Of a DNA stretch of 64,000 bases, positions 42,148-55,736 are shown piece after piece; within the stretch, counting starts at the first letter, position 1, and the number at the start of each line of letters is the position of its first letter. Source of the DNA: Duganella sp. sic0402 (GTDB lineage Bacteria > Pseudomonadota > Gammaproteobacteria > Burkholderiales > Burkholderiaceae_D); NCBI RefSeq assembly GCF_019219065.1, contig NZ_JAHUWK010000001.1, positions 1,178,001 to 1,242,000 of the forward strand, given 5' to 3'. A program made the position numbers and the translations under genes. A model generated the notes under the pieces. It was given only the letters and a program-made list of their open reading frames with translations. It was not told where the DNA came from and ran no database searches.

Positions 42148-43218
42148 CTACTTCGGCCGCGCAGGCCGCACACCCGCATCTGGCTTGCGCAGCTGGCCTT
42201 CGCGCAGCATTAGCACCGCCGCCGCCACCGACCGCGCCACATTGCGCACCTCCTGCTGGAACTTCTCATCCTGGTCCAGCACGGCGTGGCTTTCGGCATA
42301 GGATTCGTAATAGCCTACATAGCGATCCAGCGCCGATTGGTGGCCGGCGTCGATCAAGCCCATCCAGTCCAGCCAGTCGGCCAGGTTGCGGCGCAGGCTT
42401 TCCGTGCCGGCCACATCGCCATGCACCACCAGGCCGTAAGCGCGGCCCGCCAGGTGTTTGGGATAATCCCATCCTTTCAGCTCGATATCCTTGGCTTCAT
42501 TGGCCTTCTTACCATGCGTGCTGGTCGGATCGGGATTGCCGCCGTCGGCGCAGACCAGACGGTCAATCATCAGCTTGAGCACCGACGGCGCCTGATACCA
42601 GTACGTCGGCGTGAGAATGATCACGCCATGCGCCGCCACCCACTTCTCATAAATTTCGGCCATCCAGTCACTGGTCTGGCGCTCGGCGTGATTGGGATAA
42701 CAGCTGCACGGCCAGTGGCACAGCGGCATGGCGGTGGAAACGCAGCCCTTGCAGGGGTGGATGTGCAAGTCATAGCTGGAGGTCAGCAGGCTCAGGTCCA
42801 GCACATCGGCTTCGATGTCGGCCGCTTCCAGCACTTCCCTGGCCCATAGCGTCATGCGGTAAGTCTTGGAGATCTCGCCGGGACAAGTGCCGTCGTTGCG
42901 CGCCGCGCCGATGATCAGCAGCACCCGCGAGCGCGTGGCCGCGTCCTTCTGACGGCGCTCGGCGGCCAGCAGCCTGTCGCGCGTGGCCTTCCACTCTACC
43001 GACAAATCGTAGTCCGGATCGGCAAACCCTAGGCCAGCTTTTTGTGTGACCGGCGCCTTGCGGCCGGCGTGGTAATTTTTCCAGGCGATTTCCTCAACCT
43101 GTGCCAGCGCCTCACTGGCTGCCTCAAACGCCGGGTCCTTAAAGGAGCGCATGAATTGCAGATGAAACTCCTGGCGTTCCAGCGGCTGCGGCGCCTGTCC
43201 TTTTCGTACTTCTGCCAT
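42148..43218 (-). CDS. flavodoxin-fold NAD(P)H-dependent oxidoreductase
   Basis: The 356-residue protein has a flavodoxin-like FMN-reductase core. The phosphate-binding loop is VLLIIGAARNDGTCPGE near residues 98-114, and a second FMN region is ILTPTYWYQAPSVLKLMIDR near 208-227. About 90 residues with no clear match precede the core. A Cys-rich segment (HPCKGCVSTAMPLCHWPCSCYP, residues about 150-171) suggests metal or Fe-S binding, which is not general in this family. An in-frame start far upstream is rejected; the ATG at 43218 has AAGGAGG directly in front. It diverges from a small hydrophilic-protein gene. Confidence 0.85.
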   Translation of the reverse strand: MAEVRKGQAPQPLERQEFHLQFMRSFKDPAFEAASEALAQVEEIAWKNYHAGRKAPVTQKAGLGFADPDYDLSVEWKATRDRLLAAERRQKDAATRSRVLLIIGAARNDGTCPGEISKTYRMTLWAREVLEAADIEADVLDLSLLTSSYDLHIHPCKGCVSTAMPLCHWPCSCYPNHAERQTSDWMAEIYEKWVAAHGVIILTPTYWYQAPSVLKLMIDRLVCADGGNPDPTSTHGKKANEAKDIELKGWDYPKHLAGRAYGLVVHGDVAGTESLRRNLADWLDWMGLIDAGHQSALDRYVGYYESYAESHAVLDQDEKFQQEVRNVARSVAAAVLMLREGQLRKPDAGVRPARPK

Positions 43219-43372
43219 ATTGGCCTCCTTGTATGAAGCCAGCTTGGCATGCTGCCGAGTCATGCTCCGTGCGCTCACGCACGCTCCTACAGGCCAACGG
43301 CGCGTGCACCTACGCTCAACTACGCCGGGCAGGCTTAGCATAGCGCTACATTTATTTGAAAGGAGACACATC

Positions 43373-43624
43373 ATGAGCCAGCCAAACAAACCAGACCCAC
43401 GCGGTTTCAAACCCGGCGCCAATATGCCGCAGGACGGTTACGATCCTAAAAAACAAGGCATGTCCGATAGCGGCAATCACGCCACCGGCCATCCGGGCAA
43501 CGATAACCCGCATGCCAGCCAGCAAAGCGCTGCGGCAGCGGCCACCGCCGCCACGCACCGCGACAAGAAAGCCGGTGCGCGCGGCGACGACTATTCCGAC
43601 ACCAACCGCAAAGGTAATCGCTAA
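43373..43624 (+). CDS. small hydrophilic protein, unknown function
   Basis: This 83-residue protein is rich in Gly, Asn, Asp, Lys and Ala, without hydrophobic segments, and appears disordered. It contains the NPHASQQSAAAAATAA stretch and an acidic/basic end (GARGDDYSDTNRKGNR). A clear ribosome site (AAAGGAG) precedes the ATG at 43373; longer in-frame starts are rejected. It sits between the flavodoxin-fold gene and the XRE-cupin gene. Such proteins are often stress-induced, but no family was recognised. Confidence 0.6.
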   Translation: MSQPNKPDPRGFKPGANMPQDGYDPKKQGMSDSGNHATGHPGNDNPHASQQSAAAAATAATHRDKKAGARGDDYSDTNRKGNR

Positions 43625-43666
43625 TTCCATTTTACTGGACGTGGATTTCCTGTAAAATGGAAATCC
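43625..43666 (+). promoter_or_regulatory. nested palindromes over the promoter of the XRE-cupin gene
   Basis: TTCCATTTTAC (43625-43635) and GTAAAATGGAA (43652-43662) are perfect 11-base inverted arms. A second pair, GGATTTCC (43643-43650) and GGAAATCC (43659-43666), overlaps it. Within the arms lie a possible -35 TTTACT (43631-43636) and -10 TAAAAT (43653-43658), 16 bases apart, with transcription expected about 43665, right at the ATG at 43667. Autoregulation is the simplest reading. Confidence 0.55.
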
Positions 43667-44254
43667 ATGGACATCAATCTTTTAATCGCCCGCCGCGTGC
43701 GGGAGCTGCGCGACGCCCATGGCTTGTCGCTGGACGCGCTGGCAACCCGCAGCGGTGTGAGCCGCTCGAATATCTCATTGATCGAACGCGGCGAGAGCAG
43801 CCCGACAGCGGCGGTGCTCGACAAGCTGGCCAGCGCGCTGGGTGTGGCGCTGGCTACGCTGTTTGAGGACAAGGCCGGCGAAGGCGACGCCGAGCCATCG
43901 CCGGTAGCGCGTGTGGCCGACCAGCCGGTGTGGACCGATCCCGCTTCCGGCTATATACGCCGCAGCCTGTCGCCGGCAGCGCCCTCGCCCTTGCAGCTGG
44001 TGGATGTGGTATTCCCGCCAGGCCAGCGCGTGGCCTACGACAGTGTGCCGCACAACGCCGACATTCACCAGCAGGTATGGATGATCGACGGCGCGATGGA
44101 AATCAGGGCCGGCGAACAGCACTGGAGGCTCGAAGCCGGCGACACGCTGGCCATGCGGCTAGACCGCCACATCGTTTATCACAACCCAAGCAACAAAGCA
44201 GCGCGCTACCTGGTGGCGCTGACCACCCAGCCGGCTACCCGGAGGGGAGCATGA
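43667..44254 (+). CDS. XRE-family transcriptional regulator with cupin domain
   Basis: The 195-residue regulator has a helix-turn-helix of the XRE type (about residues 8-62; RRVRELRDAHGLSLDALATRSGVSR with split pattern) and a C-terminal cupin barrel (about 100-188; PPGQRVAYDSVPHN near 113-126 and MDGAMEI/RAGEQHW). Cupin-fused XRE proteins usually repress an adjacent operon and sense a small metabolite. It is followed, in a 4-base ATGA overlap, by a GNAT gene, which is the obvious target. Palindromes lie over its promoter. The mRNA would be almost leaderless. Confidence 0.92.
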   Translation: MDINLLIARRVRELRDAHGLSLDALATRSGVSRSNISLIERGESSPTAAVLDKLASALGVALATLFEDKAGEGDAEPSPVARVADQPVWTDPASGYIRRSLSPAAPSPLQLVDVVFPPGQRVAYDSVPHNADIHQQVWMIDGAMEIRAGEQHWRLEAGDTLAMRLDRHIVYHNPSNKAARYLVALTTQPATRRGA

Positions 44255-44799
44255 GCGCCGCAGCGGCGCCAGTCACCGTGCGGCGCGTGGCTGTGGACGA
44301 AGCGGCGGCACGCGCGGAGCCGCTGGCGCAGGTGTTGGCCGATGTATTGATTGATTGCGTCGAAGGCGGCGCGTCGGTCAGCTTTATGCTGCCGCTATCG
44401 CGTGACAAGGCGCTGGACTTCTGGCGCGGCGTGCTGGCAGGTGCGGCGCGCAAGGAACGCGTGCTGCTGGTGGCGGAAACCGCTGCAGGCCGCATCATCG
44501 GCACTGTGCAACTGATCACTGCCCTGCCCGACAACCAGCCGCACCGCGCAGACGTCGCCAAGATGCTGGTCCACCGGGACGCCCGCCGCCAGGGCGTTGC
44601 CGCGCTGCTGATGGCCGCCGTCGATCAGGCTGCGCGCGAGGAAGGCAAGCAAGTACTGGTACTGGACACCGTCACTGGTGGCGACGCCGAACGCCTGTAC
44701 CAGCGCGCCGGCTGGATCAGCGCCGGCTCAGTGCCCAACTACGCGCTGATGCCGGACGGCGCCTACTGCGCCACCACCTTCTTCTACAAGCAGCTTTAG
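44251..44799 (+). CDS. GNAT-family N-acetyltransferase
   Basis: The 182-residue protein has the GNAT fold, with motif A MLVHRDARRQGVAALLMAAVDQ near residues 108-129 and the AERLYQRAGWISAG terminal segment near 152-165. Substrate is unknown. The ATG at 44251 overlaps the stop of the XRE-cupin gene by 4 bases (ATGA) and has GGAGGGG before it; longer frames are rejected. It is thus co-regulated with the regulator. Its stop overlaps the convergent stop of the ADC-FAD fusion gene by 4 bases. Confidence 0.88.
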   Translation: MSAAAAPVTVRRVAVDEAAARAEPLAQVLADVLIDCVEGGASVSFMLPLSRDKALDFWRGVLAGAARKERVLLVAETAAGRIIGTVQLITALPDNQPHRADVAKMLVHRDARRQGVAALLMAAVDQAAREEGKQVLVLDTVTGGDAERLYQRAGWISAGSVPNYALMPDGAYCATTFFYKQL

Positions 44800-47700
44800 A
44801 AGTCAGTCTCGCCCTCGATCACCACCGGATAGCCGCTGATCGCGCGCGAGGTCTGCATGCCCGCCATCACAGCCGCCTCCACGCAGCCCGCGTTAAGGCC
44901 GGTCTTGATCCAGTCTCCGGTCAGGAACAGATTGGAGAAGCCCGATTGGTCGGTGCGCAAGCGATAGCGTGTGCTGCCCGCCACCGACATCACATAACGC
45001 TCGGAGGGATCGACGTTGGCGCGCCAATACTGCGCGTCAAAGCGCTGCACGCCAGTCGCTTCGCTGCCGTCCACCAGCCAGTTCCAGGGGAAAGCGCCAG
45101 CCGGACCGGCCGCCGCCCACAGCGATGCAATCTCCTTGCCCAACTGATTGACTGCCCCCTGCTTCGCCGCTTCCGCCATCCGCCGGGGGAAGTCATGATC
45201 GCTGGCGGGCGGATAGCTGCCGACCGGCAGCGCGCTGCAGAAGTAGGACACATTGCGCGGATCAAGCGGCGCCGGCCAGTCCTCGCGCACCAGCAGCTGA
45301 TCCATCGGTGCCCAGGTATCGTAAGGCTCGGTGAACGCGCTCAGTACCGGTTGCTGTCCATCCGGCTGATAGGCCCAGCCCATCTGCGTCAGATCCTTGT
45401 CCAGCCACACCTGGTAAGCTTGCGTCGCCACAGTCTGCACTTTTTCGGAAGTCGCCAGCAGCGCCGGACTTTGCGCCAGCAATTGCGGACACAGCACCGG
45501 CAGCGAACCGATCGAAATGCCGAACACTACCTGGTCAAAATCCACGCCGCGTTTCAGCGTCACCGTGGGCAGCGGCTTACCATAAGCCTCCTCATACACC
45601 TGCGGCCAATCGGTCCAATGCGATTCCAGATTGATGCCCTTCTCCTGCAGCAGCACCGCCTGCGCCGGATCGATCTGGCCGTACAGCGGTTCACTTGGCC
45701 AGCAATCCAATCCCTTCACAGGCACCAGCGGATCGTAGTCCGCACCGGCCAGCTGCACTTGCCGGGTCATGCGGATGCTGCCGATCTGCGCGCCGTCCGG
45801 CACCAGCTCCTCGATCTTGTGGAAGAACTTGAACTTCACGCCGCGCTTCAGCAGCGCCTGATACATCGGCGTAAAGATGGTGTCGCCCATGCCGGCCTGC
45901 ATCTTGAACATGATGCCGCCCTTGTAGGCCAGGCCGATGCGCGCCATCGCCCGCAGCATGGTGCCAGCTTCCGCATTCGGTTTGGCGAAGTCGCCGCCTT
46001 CGTAGGCAAAAATCAGGTCGTAGAAACCACGCACCGGCGCCGATTGCACACACAGCTTCTCGTCCCCGCCATGCTTGCGCAGCCAGTCGCGGAAATCGAG
46101 ATCATTGATCACGTCGAAGCCATGCTTGATCACGCCGTCCTCAAACACGCCCTTCATCACCGTGATACCCAGATCGAGGCAAATGAACAGGCGGCGAATA
46201 TCGTCAGCCACATCCCCCTCGGCGCGCGCGATCAGCTTGTCGTAGCGCGTGTGCAGCTTGCCGCGCACGCCGGCCATGGCACCGGCCAGCGCCAGATGCT
46301 GGCCTTCGTCCGCATCTTCCGCCATATTGAACACCATGCCAGTCAAGGCGCCGGCCAGCAGCGACACATCGTCGATCAACTCTTCCACCGAGGACGTGAC
46401 GCCTTCCGCCAGGTGATACAGCCAGTCAGGAATGATGCCGGTGTGATGCGGATGCGGCGCCAGTTCCATCTCCTTGGTCAGCCTATCCAGGCTGCGTATC
46501 CATTGCTCGATCCAGCCAACCATCGCCACCGCCATCTGCCACAGGGTGATCTTCTGGTCGCCCTCGCCCGGTTCGCCCGGCAGTGTGGGAAACACAATCG
46601 ACCAGTTGTGCCACTGGTCGCCAACCTGCTCGGACAACGCCACATAATCATGCTGCTTGAACGCGTCGCGCCAGGTCGCCAGCGGCGCACCGGCTGGCCG
46701 GTCCAGGCTGGCGTAAGCCTCCTTGATCATCTTGAACGCATTCGAATAGAAGCCGAACCAGATGTGCAAGCCATGTTCCTCGATGCGTTGCCCCAGCTTG
46801 GCATTGCGCCCACTCGCCCCCTTGCCACCCAGTCGCCAGCCCTGCTGGTACACGGTGATGTCGTAATTATTCTGCCAGCCCGCCTGCCCGGTCAAATAAT
46901 AAGCCGTGGTCATGGCGCTGACGCCGCCGCCAAGGATGGCGATTTTCTGCGGAGCGATAGCCGAGTTGTCCACCAGTTCCTCGCCGGGTTGCGCGGTGAA
47001 GTCGAAATTCAGGTAATACGGCAGGATCGCTTGCTGCGGTCCCAGTTTCAGGCCCAGCGTTTCGTTCAGCGGGAAGCTGTCGAAGGCATGCAGCACCGCC
47101 TCATATTCATACGCCAGCAGTTTGCCGCCGTGGATTTTCTCGATGGTGGCCGGCGCCGCCAGGATGGCCTGGTACACCGCCTTCAGCCCCGCACTGTCCG
47201 GGAACTGCTTGAGGAAGATCTGATCGATGCGCGGATTGCGCAGCAATGACAGGATATCCTTCCATCCAGCGGCATCCATATTGAAGAAATCAGGGATCGA
47301 CAGAAACAGCTTGATCGCCTCTTCAATCAGGTCCAGCCAGTTTTCCAGCGGCCGTTCTTCGCCGGACTTCTGGGTGGCCGTCACCTCCAGCAGCGGATGC
47401 ATGGCAATCCGCGTCTCCGGTGAAAATGGGTGAAAGCCCTTGGCCGACAGCGCGCAGCGCTGCGCGCTGATCTCGTGCTCGCACAAATATTTCGGATAGC
47501 CGAACAGCTCGCGGCCATTAATCAGCGCCATCGCGTCATCGACAAAAATGTGCGCCGGATAGTAGTAGATATGCGCCAGCTCGCCCTCTTCATCCATCGC
47601 CCCCACCATGATCCAGGTGACGATATCGATCTCCGTGATCCAGCCCTTGGCGTGATCGACCGGCGCCGCCGAATCAGCGTGATTCACCTGTGTGAAGGTG

Positions 47701-47897
47701 ATCAGCACATACGGCGAAATCGCCTTGAAGCGCATGCGCGCACCGGCAACGGCGTTCAGCGTGCCGTCGATCGTCGCCTGCAATTTCGCCGAATCGCCCT
47801 TGACGAAAAAGCCGTACATCTCGGAGTTTTTCAACTGCAGCGGTGCATGCATCATCACCGAGCCGCCCTGGTAGATATAGGAAGGTCTGTTCGCCAT
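44796..47897 (-). CDS. acetoacetate-decarboxylase-like / FAD-dependent oxidoreductase fusion
   Basis: The 1033-residue protein joins two domains. Residues about 15-300 resemble the acetoacetate decarboxylase family, with the GREx-GYPK motif (Lys136 where the Schiff-base Lys region lies), though the next residue is Tyr instead of Lys. Residues about 318-1030 form an amine-oxidase/phytoene-desaturase-like FAD protein: dinucleotide loop ILGGGVSAM (321-329), a WRLGGKGASGRN stretch near 357-368, and a C-terminal GDWIKTGLNAGCVEAAVMAG FAD cap. The ribose-binding acid of this class is Gln here (YQQGWR). No signal peptide. The role is unknown; a lipid or isoprenoid substrate is a guess. It diverges from an HD hydrolase gene. 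Confidence 0.8.
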   Translation of the reverse strand: MANRPSYIYQGGSVMMHAPLQLKNSEMYGFFVKGDSAKLQATIDGTLNAVAGARMRFKAISPYVLITFTQVNHADSAAPVDHAKGWITEIDIVTWIMVGAMDEEGELAHIYYYPAHIFVDDAMALINGRELFGYPKYLCEHEISAQRCALSAKGFHPFSPETRIAMHPLLEVTATQKSGEERPLENWLDLIEEAIKLFLSIPDFFNMDAAGWKDILSLLRNPRIDQIFLKQFPDSAGLKAVYQAILAAPATIEKIHGGKLLAYEYEAVLHAFDSFPLNETLGLKLGPQQAILPYYLNFDFTAQPGEELVDNSAIAPQKIAILGGGVSAMTTAYYLTGQAGWQNNYDITVYQQGWRLGGKGASGRNAKLGQRIEEHGLHIWFGFYSNAFKMIKEAYASLDRPAGAPLATWRDAFKQHDYVALSEQVGDQWHNWSIVFPTLPGEPGEGDQKITLWQMAVAMVGWIEQWIRSLDRLTKEMELAPHPHHTGIIPDWLYHLAEGVTSSVEELIDDVSLLAGALTGMVFNMAEDADEGQHLALAGAMAGVRGKLHTRYDKLIARAEGDVADDIRRLFICLDLGITVMKGVFEDGVIKHGFDVINDLDFRDWLRKHGGDEKLCVQSAPVRGFYDLIFAYEGGDFAKPNAEAGTMLRAMARIGLAYKGGIMFKMQAGMGDTIFTPMYQALLKRGVKFKFFHKIEELVPDGAQIGSIRMTRQVQLAGADYDPLVPVKGLDCWPSEPLYGQIDPAQAVLLQEKGINLESHWTDWPQVYEEAYGKPLPTVTLKRGVDFDQVVFGISIGSLPVLCPQLLAQSPALLATSEKVQTVATQAYQVWLDKDLTQMGWAYQPDGQQPVLSAFTEPYDTWAPMDQLLVREDWPAPLDPRNVSYFCSALPVGSYPPASDHDFPRRMAEAAKQGAVNQLGKEIASLWAAAGPAGAFPWNWLVDGSEATGVQRFDAQYWRANVDPSERYVMSVAGSTRYRLRTDQSGFSNLFLTGDWIKTGLNAGCVEAAVMAGMQTSRAISGYPVVIEGETDF

Positions 47898-47986
47898 GGC
47901 CTCAAGAAAGGAAAGTGGACAATTCCTTAAGTGTATTTCAGTTCTGGCACTGTTGCGAAAAATAAATTCGGGCCCTGCGGTGTAAA

Positions 47987-52740
<4,754 letters not shown>

Positions 52741-52741
<1 letters not shown>

Positions 52742-53811
52742 TATTGCTTCTCCTGTTTCCAAAAATCGGTCAGTCCAAGTTCACGCAGACCGGCATCAAC
52801 AAAGCGCGGTTCCAGCAATTCCTCGACCTTCAATTGTTTGCGCACCAGCTTCTGCTGATGTGCAAAGGCCAGCACCTCGCGGTAATGACGATACACCAGT
52901 CCATCGTAGCTTGGCGAAAAACGCTCCTTCCAGGCCAGTTGCGGATCATCGTAAGCGCGCCGCACAACACGCTCGGGAACACCGGCGCGGGTGGCGTCAA
53001 GCAGGAAGGCGTCCCGGTTGGTTTCCTGTGCCGCCCAATGCTGTGCGCGCAGCCAGGCAGTGACCACCAGTTGTGTCAGCGCCGGGTTGGACTGCGTGAA
53101 CTCCTGCCTGCCCCACAATTCGGCACGCATCTTGCGCTCCGGCTTGCCCTTGCTGCTCCAGATGATACGGCCAGCGCCACGGTCCTCCAGCGCGTCGCCG
53201 CCCAGCACGAACAGCGCATCGACACGTCCAGTCGCCAAGGCTGCTGCGCCAGGCTTGATATCCATGTTCACCAGCGTGAAGTCACTGACCTTCAGGCCGC
53301 TGTCCTCAATCAGATGGCGCAACCCAAGCTCCCACGGCCGGCCACGATGCACGCTGATACGCTTGCCCTTCAGGTCACGGATCGAGCGCGCCTGCGATCC
53401 TGGCGCCACCAGCAGGAAAACATCCGCTCCACGTCCGAACGGCACCACCACTTGCGTGCGCACGCCGCCGGCATTCAGGATCACCGACGGCAAATCGCCA
53501 TACGCGGCAAAGTCGATGCGTTTGCTGGCAAAGGCTTCGTTCATGGTGGCGCCGGTGTCGCCGCTGACCGGCAGCCACTCCAGCGTCGCGCCACGCTGCT
53601 GAAGCTGCGCAGCCAGCCAACCTTCCTGTTGGACGCGATAGGCTACGCCGCCGATGGCGGCTTTGCCGTTCTCAGTGAAAGCGGTGGTAGCGATACGCAC
53701 CACGCCCGGCTCGGCGCGAGCAATCCCGATGGCGCCGGCGGCGCTCAGCGCCGTCGCAAGCGCAGCCAGGGAAAACTGCCGCAACAGCCTGGATAACCAG
53801 CGCGTACCCAT
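52741..53811 (-). CDS. periplasmic sulfonate-type substrate-binding protein (SsuA/TauA-like)
   Basis: The 356-residue product has a Sec signal peptide (cut near residue 33, GIARAE) and the SsuA/NMT1 binding fold: NEAFASKRIDFAAYGDLPSV near residues 90-110, the IRDLKGKRISVHRGRPWE segment near 141-160, and DIKPGAAALATGRVDALF near 182-199. These features match alkanesulfonate-binding proteins. A second homologue is encoded at 58592-59659. The ATG overlaps the stop of the DszB-like gene by 1 base (TGATG). It would deliver a sulfonate or related organosulfur compound to the paired permeases. Confidence 0.88.
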
Positions 53812-54857
53812 CAGGCAGCCTGCCGGCGTTGCGCCAGCGCCTCCTCAAGCGGCCGTGGATCAATCCAGCTACGCACATCCACCGCTGCCGGCAGGAAGTG
53901 CCAACGATGCAGGAAATCGGCAAAGTCCTGCAAACCGGCCAGCGAACTCTCGGACAGGTCGGTTCGCAGACGCAGGTGAGCGTCTTCGCCATACGCCTTG
54001 ACCACGTTGTACTCGCTGCTATTGGTTTCACGCGCCAGGAAGCGGCGCGTCTGGTCCGGATTGGCGTGCGCCCAGGCTTCTGCGCGCAGTACCTGGTCGA
54101 CGATGGTCACTGCAGAATCGAAGTGCTGCTCCAGCAGATGCGCGTCGACGCTCAGCGTGCGTGGTGTGCCATTGTTGGCGCGGATCAGCGGGTCGGGATG
54201 GACACCGGTGTCGATCACCGTGCGCAGGCCGAACTGTCGGGCTACCTGTTCGGCATGCGCGCCCTTGAGGAAGATCGCATCCACCTCGCGCCGCAGCAGG
54301 CCGAGCAGCTCCGGATTCTGTCCGCGCCCACCGCTGAAGACGTTGGTGCCGGCGACCTTCTCCGCCGCCTGGTCACTCTGGCCGGCGTCGATGGCGAAAT
54401 CCACCAGCGTCAGATCATGCACATACAGGCCATCCAGCTTGAGTGCGTTTTCGAGACCACGCAACGCCTGCGCGCGGGAAAAGTCGATCTGCGCGCGGCG
54501 CCACAACGGCAGGCCAAAACGCCGCCCTTTCAAGTCACGCACGGTCTTGATGTCGCTATCCGGCAGCACCAGGATGCGCTGCGTCTCATCGGCCCACGAC
54601 AGGCCAATGACACGCGTGTCGCGGCCATCGGCCTTGGCCCACAGCGCCGGGATATTGCCGCCGTGGCGCACCGAATTCTGCAGCGTATGGTCGAAGTGGG
54701 ATTCGCGCACTGCCTGGTCGCTGGATTCGCGTAGCGAACCAATGGCCGTGCCTTGCGCGGCAAAAGCCTGTTCCAGCCAGCCTTGTTGAACGGCGATGCC
54801 CAGGCCGGTAGGGACCGGGCAGCGGGTGTACCAGAGCGTGTCGAGTTGATTGCTCAT
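53811..54857 (-). CDS. DszB-like desulfinase homologue with intact active-site residues
   Basis: The 348-residue protein has no signal peptide and the binding-protein fold of DszB, 2'-hydroxybiphenyl-2-sulfinate desulfinase. The DszB active-site residues are visible: Cys13 in LWYTRCPVPTG, His54 and Arg64 in SHFDHTLQNSVRHGG and the Gly67 that follows. DszB uses Cys27, His60, Arg70 and Gly73; the His-Arg-Gly spacing (10 and 3) is the same. It could cleave a carbon-sulfinate bond and release sulfite, but specificity is unknown and a role as a soluble binding protein remains possible. AAGGAGA precedes the ATG. It follows the ATPase gene by 21 bases. Confidence 0.75.
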   Translation of the reverse strand: MSNQLDTLWYTRCPVPTGLGIAVQQGWLEQAFAAQGTAIGSLRESSDQAVRESHFDHTLQNSVRHGGNIPALWAKADGRDTRVIGLSWADETQRILVLPDSDIKTVRDLKGRRFGLPLWRRAQIDFSRAQALRGLENALKLDGLYVHDLTLVDFAIDAGQSDQAAEKVAGTNVFSGGRGQNPELLGLLRREVDAIFLKGAHAEQVARQFGLRTVIDTGVHPDPLIRANNGTPRTLSVDAHLLEQHFDSAVTIVDQVLRAEAWAHANPDQTRRFLARETNSSEYNVVKAYGEDAHLRLRTDLSESSLAGLQDFADFLHRWHFLPAAVDVRSWIDPRPLEEALAQRRQAA

Positions 54858-54878
54858 GAAGTTCTCCTTGAGTTGAGG

Positions 54879-55736
54879 TTATAGCGCCAGACGGCGCGCC
54901 CAGTCGTTTGCATCCCATGGCGAAATCGCCGTACCAGCTTCCGGTGGCGCATCGCGCAGGTCGCCGAAATCCGCATGCAGGCCATCGCGGATCGCGACGA
55001 ATTCCGCCTGTCCACGCTGGCGCGGATGGGGTAGCGATACCTGCTGGATGCGGCGCACGCGCCCCGGCCGTGCTTCCAGCACCACGATGCGATCGGCCAG
55101 ATACACGGCTTCCTCGATATCGTGCGTGACCATGACCATGGTGATGCCTTCGTCCTGCCAAAGCCTGCGCAGTTCCTGCTGCAGGCGTACACGCGTCAGC
55201 GCATCCAGCGCGCCTAGTGGTTCATCCAGCAGCAGCACGTCCGGCCGGCCGACCAGCGCGCGCGCGATGGCGGCGCGTTGCGACATCCCGCCGGATAGCT
55301 GATGCGGGTAGGCGTCCGCAAAACCGTCCAGGCCTACACGGGTGATTTCGGCAGCCACGCGTTCGCGCCGCTCGGCCAGCGGCACATCGGTATTGGTGAA
55401 ACTGAGCGCCACGTTCTGCTCCACTGTCAGCCAGGGGAAAAGGCGGTGATCCTGGAACACCAGTCCGCGTTGCAGGCCGGTGCCGAAGATCGGCTGTTCG
55501 TCATGCAGCAGTTCGCCCTGATAATCGGTATCCAGCCCAGCCAGAAGGCGCAGCAGCGTCGACTTGCCGCAGCCGGAACCACCGACAATGGCGACAAACT
55601 CGCCCGGTTCGACGGTCAGTGAAATATCATCCAGCACCAGCAGCGGACCAGCCTTCAACTGGAATGATTTGCTGACATGCTCGATGCGCAGGCCGCCGGC
55701 GCGTGCAGCCGCCTTGAAGTTGATGGGGGCGTTCAT
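54879..55736 (-). CDS. sulfonate-type ABC transporter ATPase (SsuB/TauB-like)
   Basis: The 285-residue nucleotide-binding subunit has Walker A GGSGCGKST (52-60), signature LSGGMSQR (147-154), Walker B LLLDEP (168-173) and the H-loop MVTHDIEEA. It belongs to the nitrate/sulfonate/taurine group by its FPWLTVEQNVAL Q-loop region and GMSQRAAIARALV context. It powers import by the two permeases of this operon. The ATG at 55736 overlaps the MFS stop by 4 bases and has AAGGAGA upstream. Confidence 0.93.
   Translation of the reverse strand: MNAPINFKAAARAGGLRIEHVSKSFQLKAGPLLVLDDISLTVEPGEFVAIVGGSGCGKSTLLRLLAGLDTDYQGELLHDEQPIFGTGLQRGLVFQDHRLFPWLTVEQNVALSFTNTDVPLAERRERVAAEITRVGLDGFADAYPHQLSGGMSQRAAIARALVGRPDVLLLDEPLGALDALTRVRLQQELRRLWQDEGITMVMVTHDIEEAVYLADRIVVLEARPGRVRRIQQVSLPHPRQRGQAEFVAIRDGLHADFGDLRDAPPEAGTAISPWDANDWARRLAL

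Noticed and set aside
47926..47931. A CTTAAG hexamer between the ADC-FAD fusion and HD genes as a further PmrA-like box
   Set aside because: No partner hexamer lies at 11 bases on either side, so it is likely chance.
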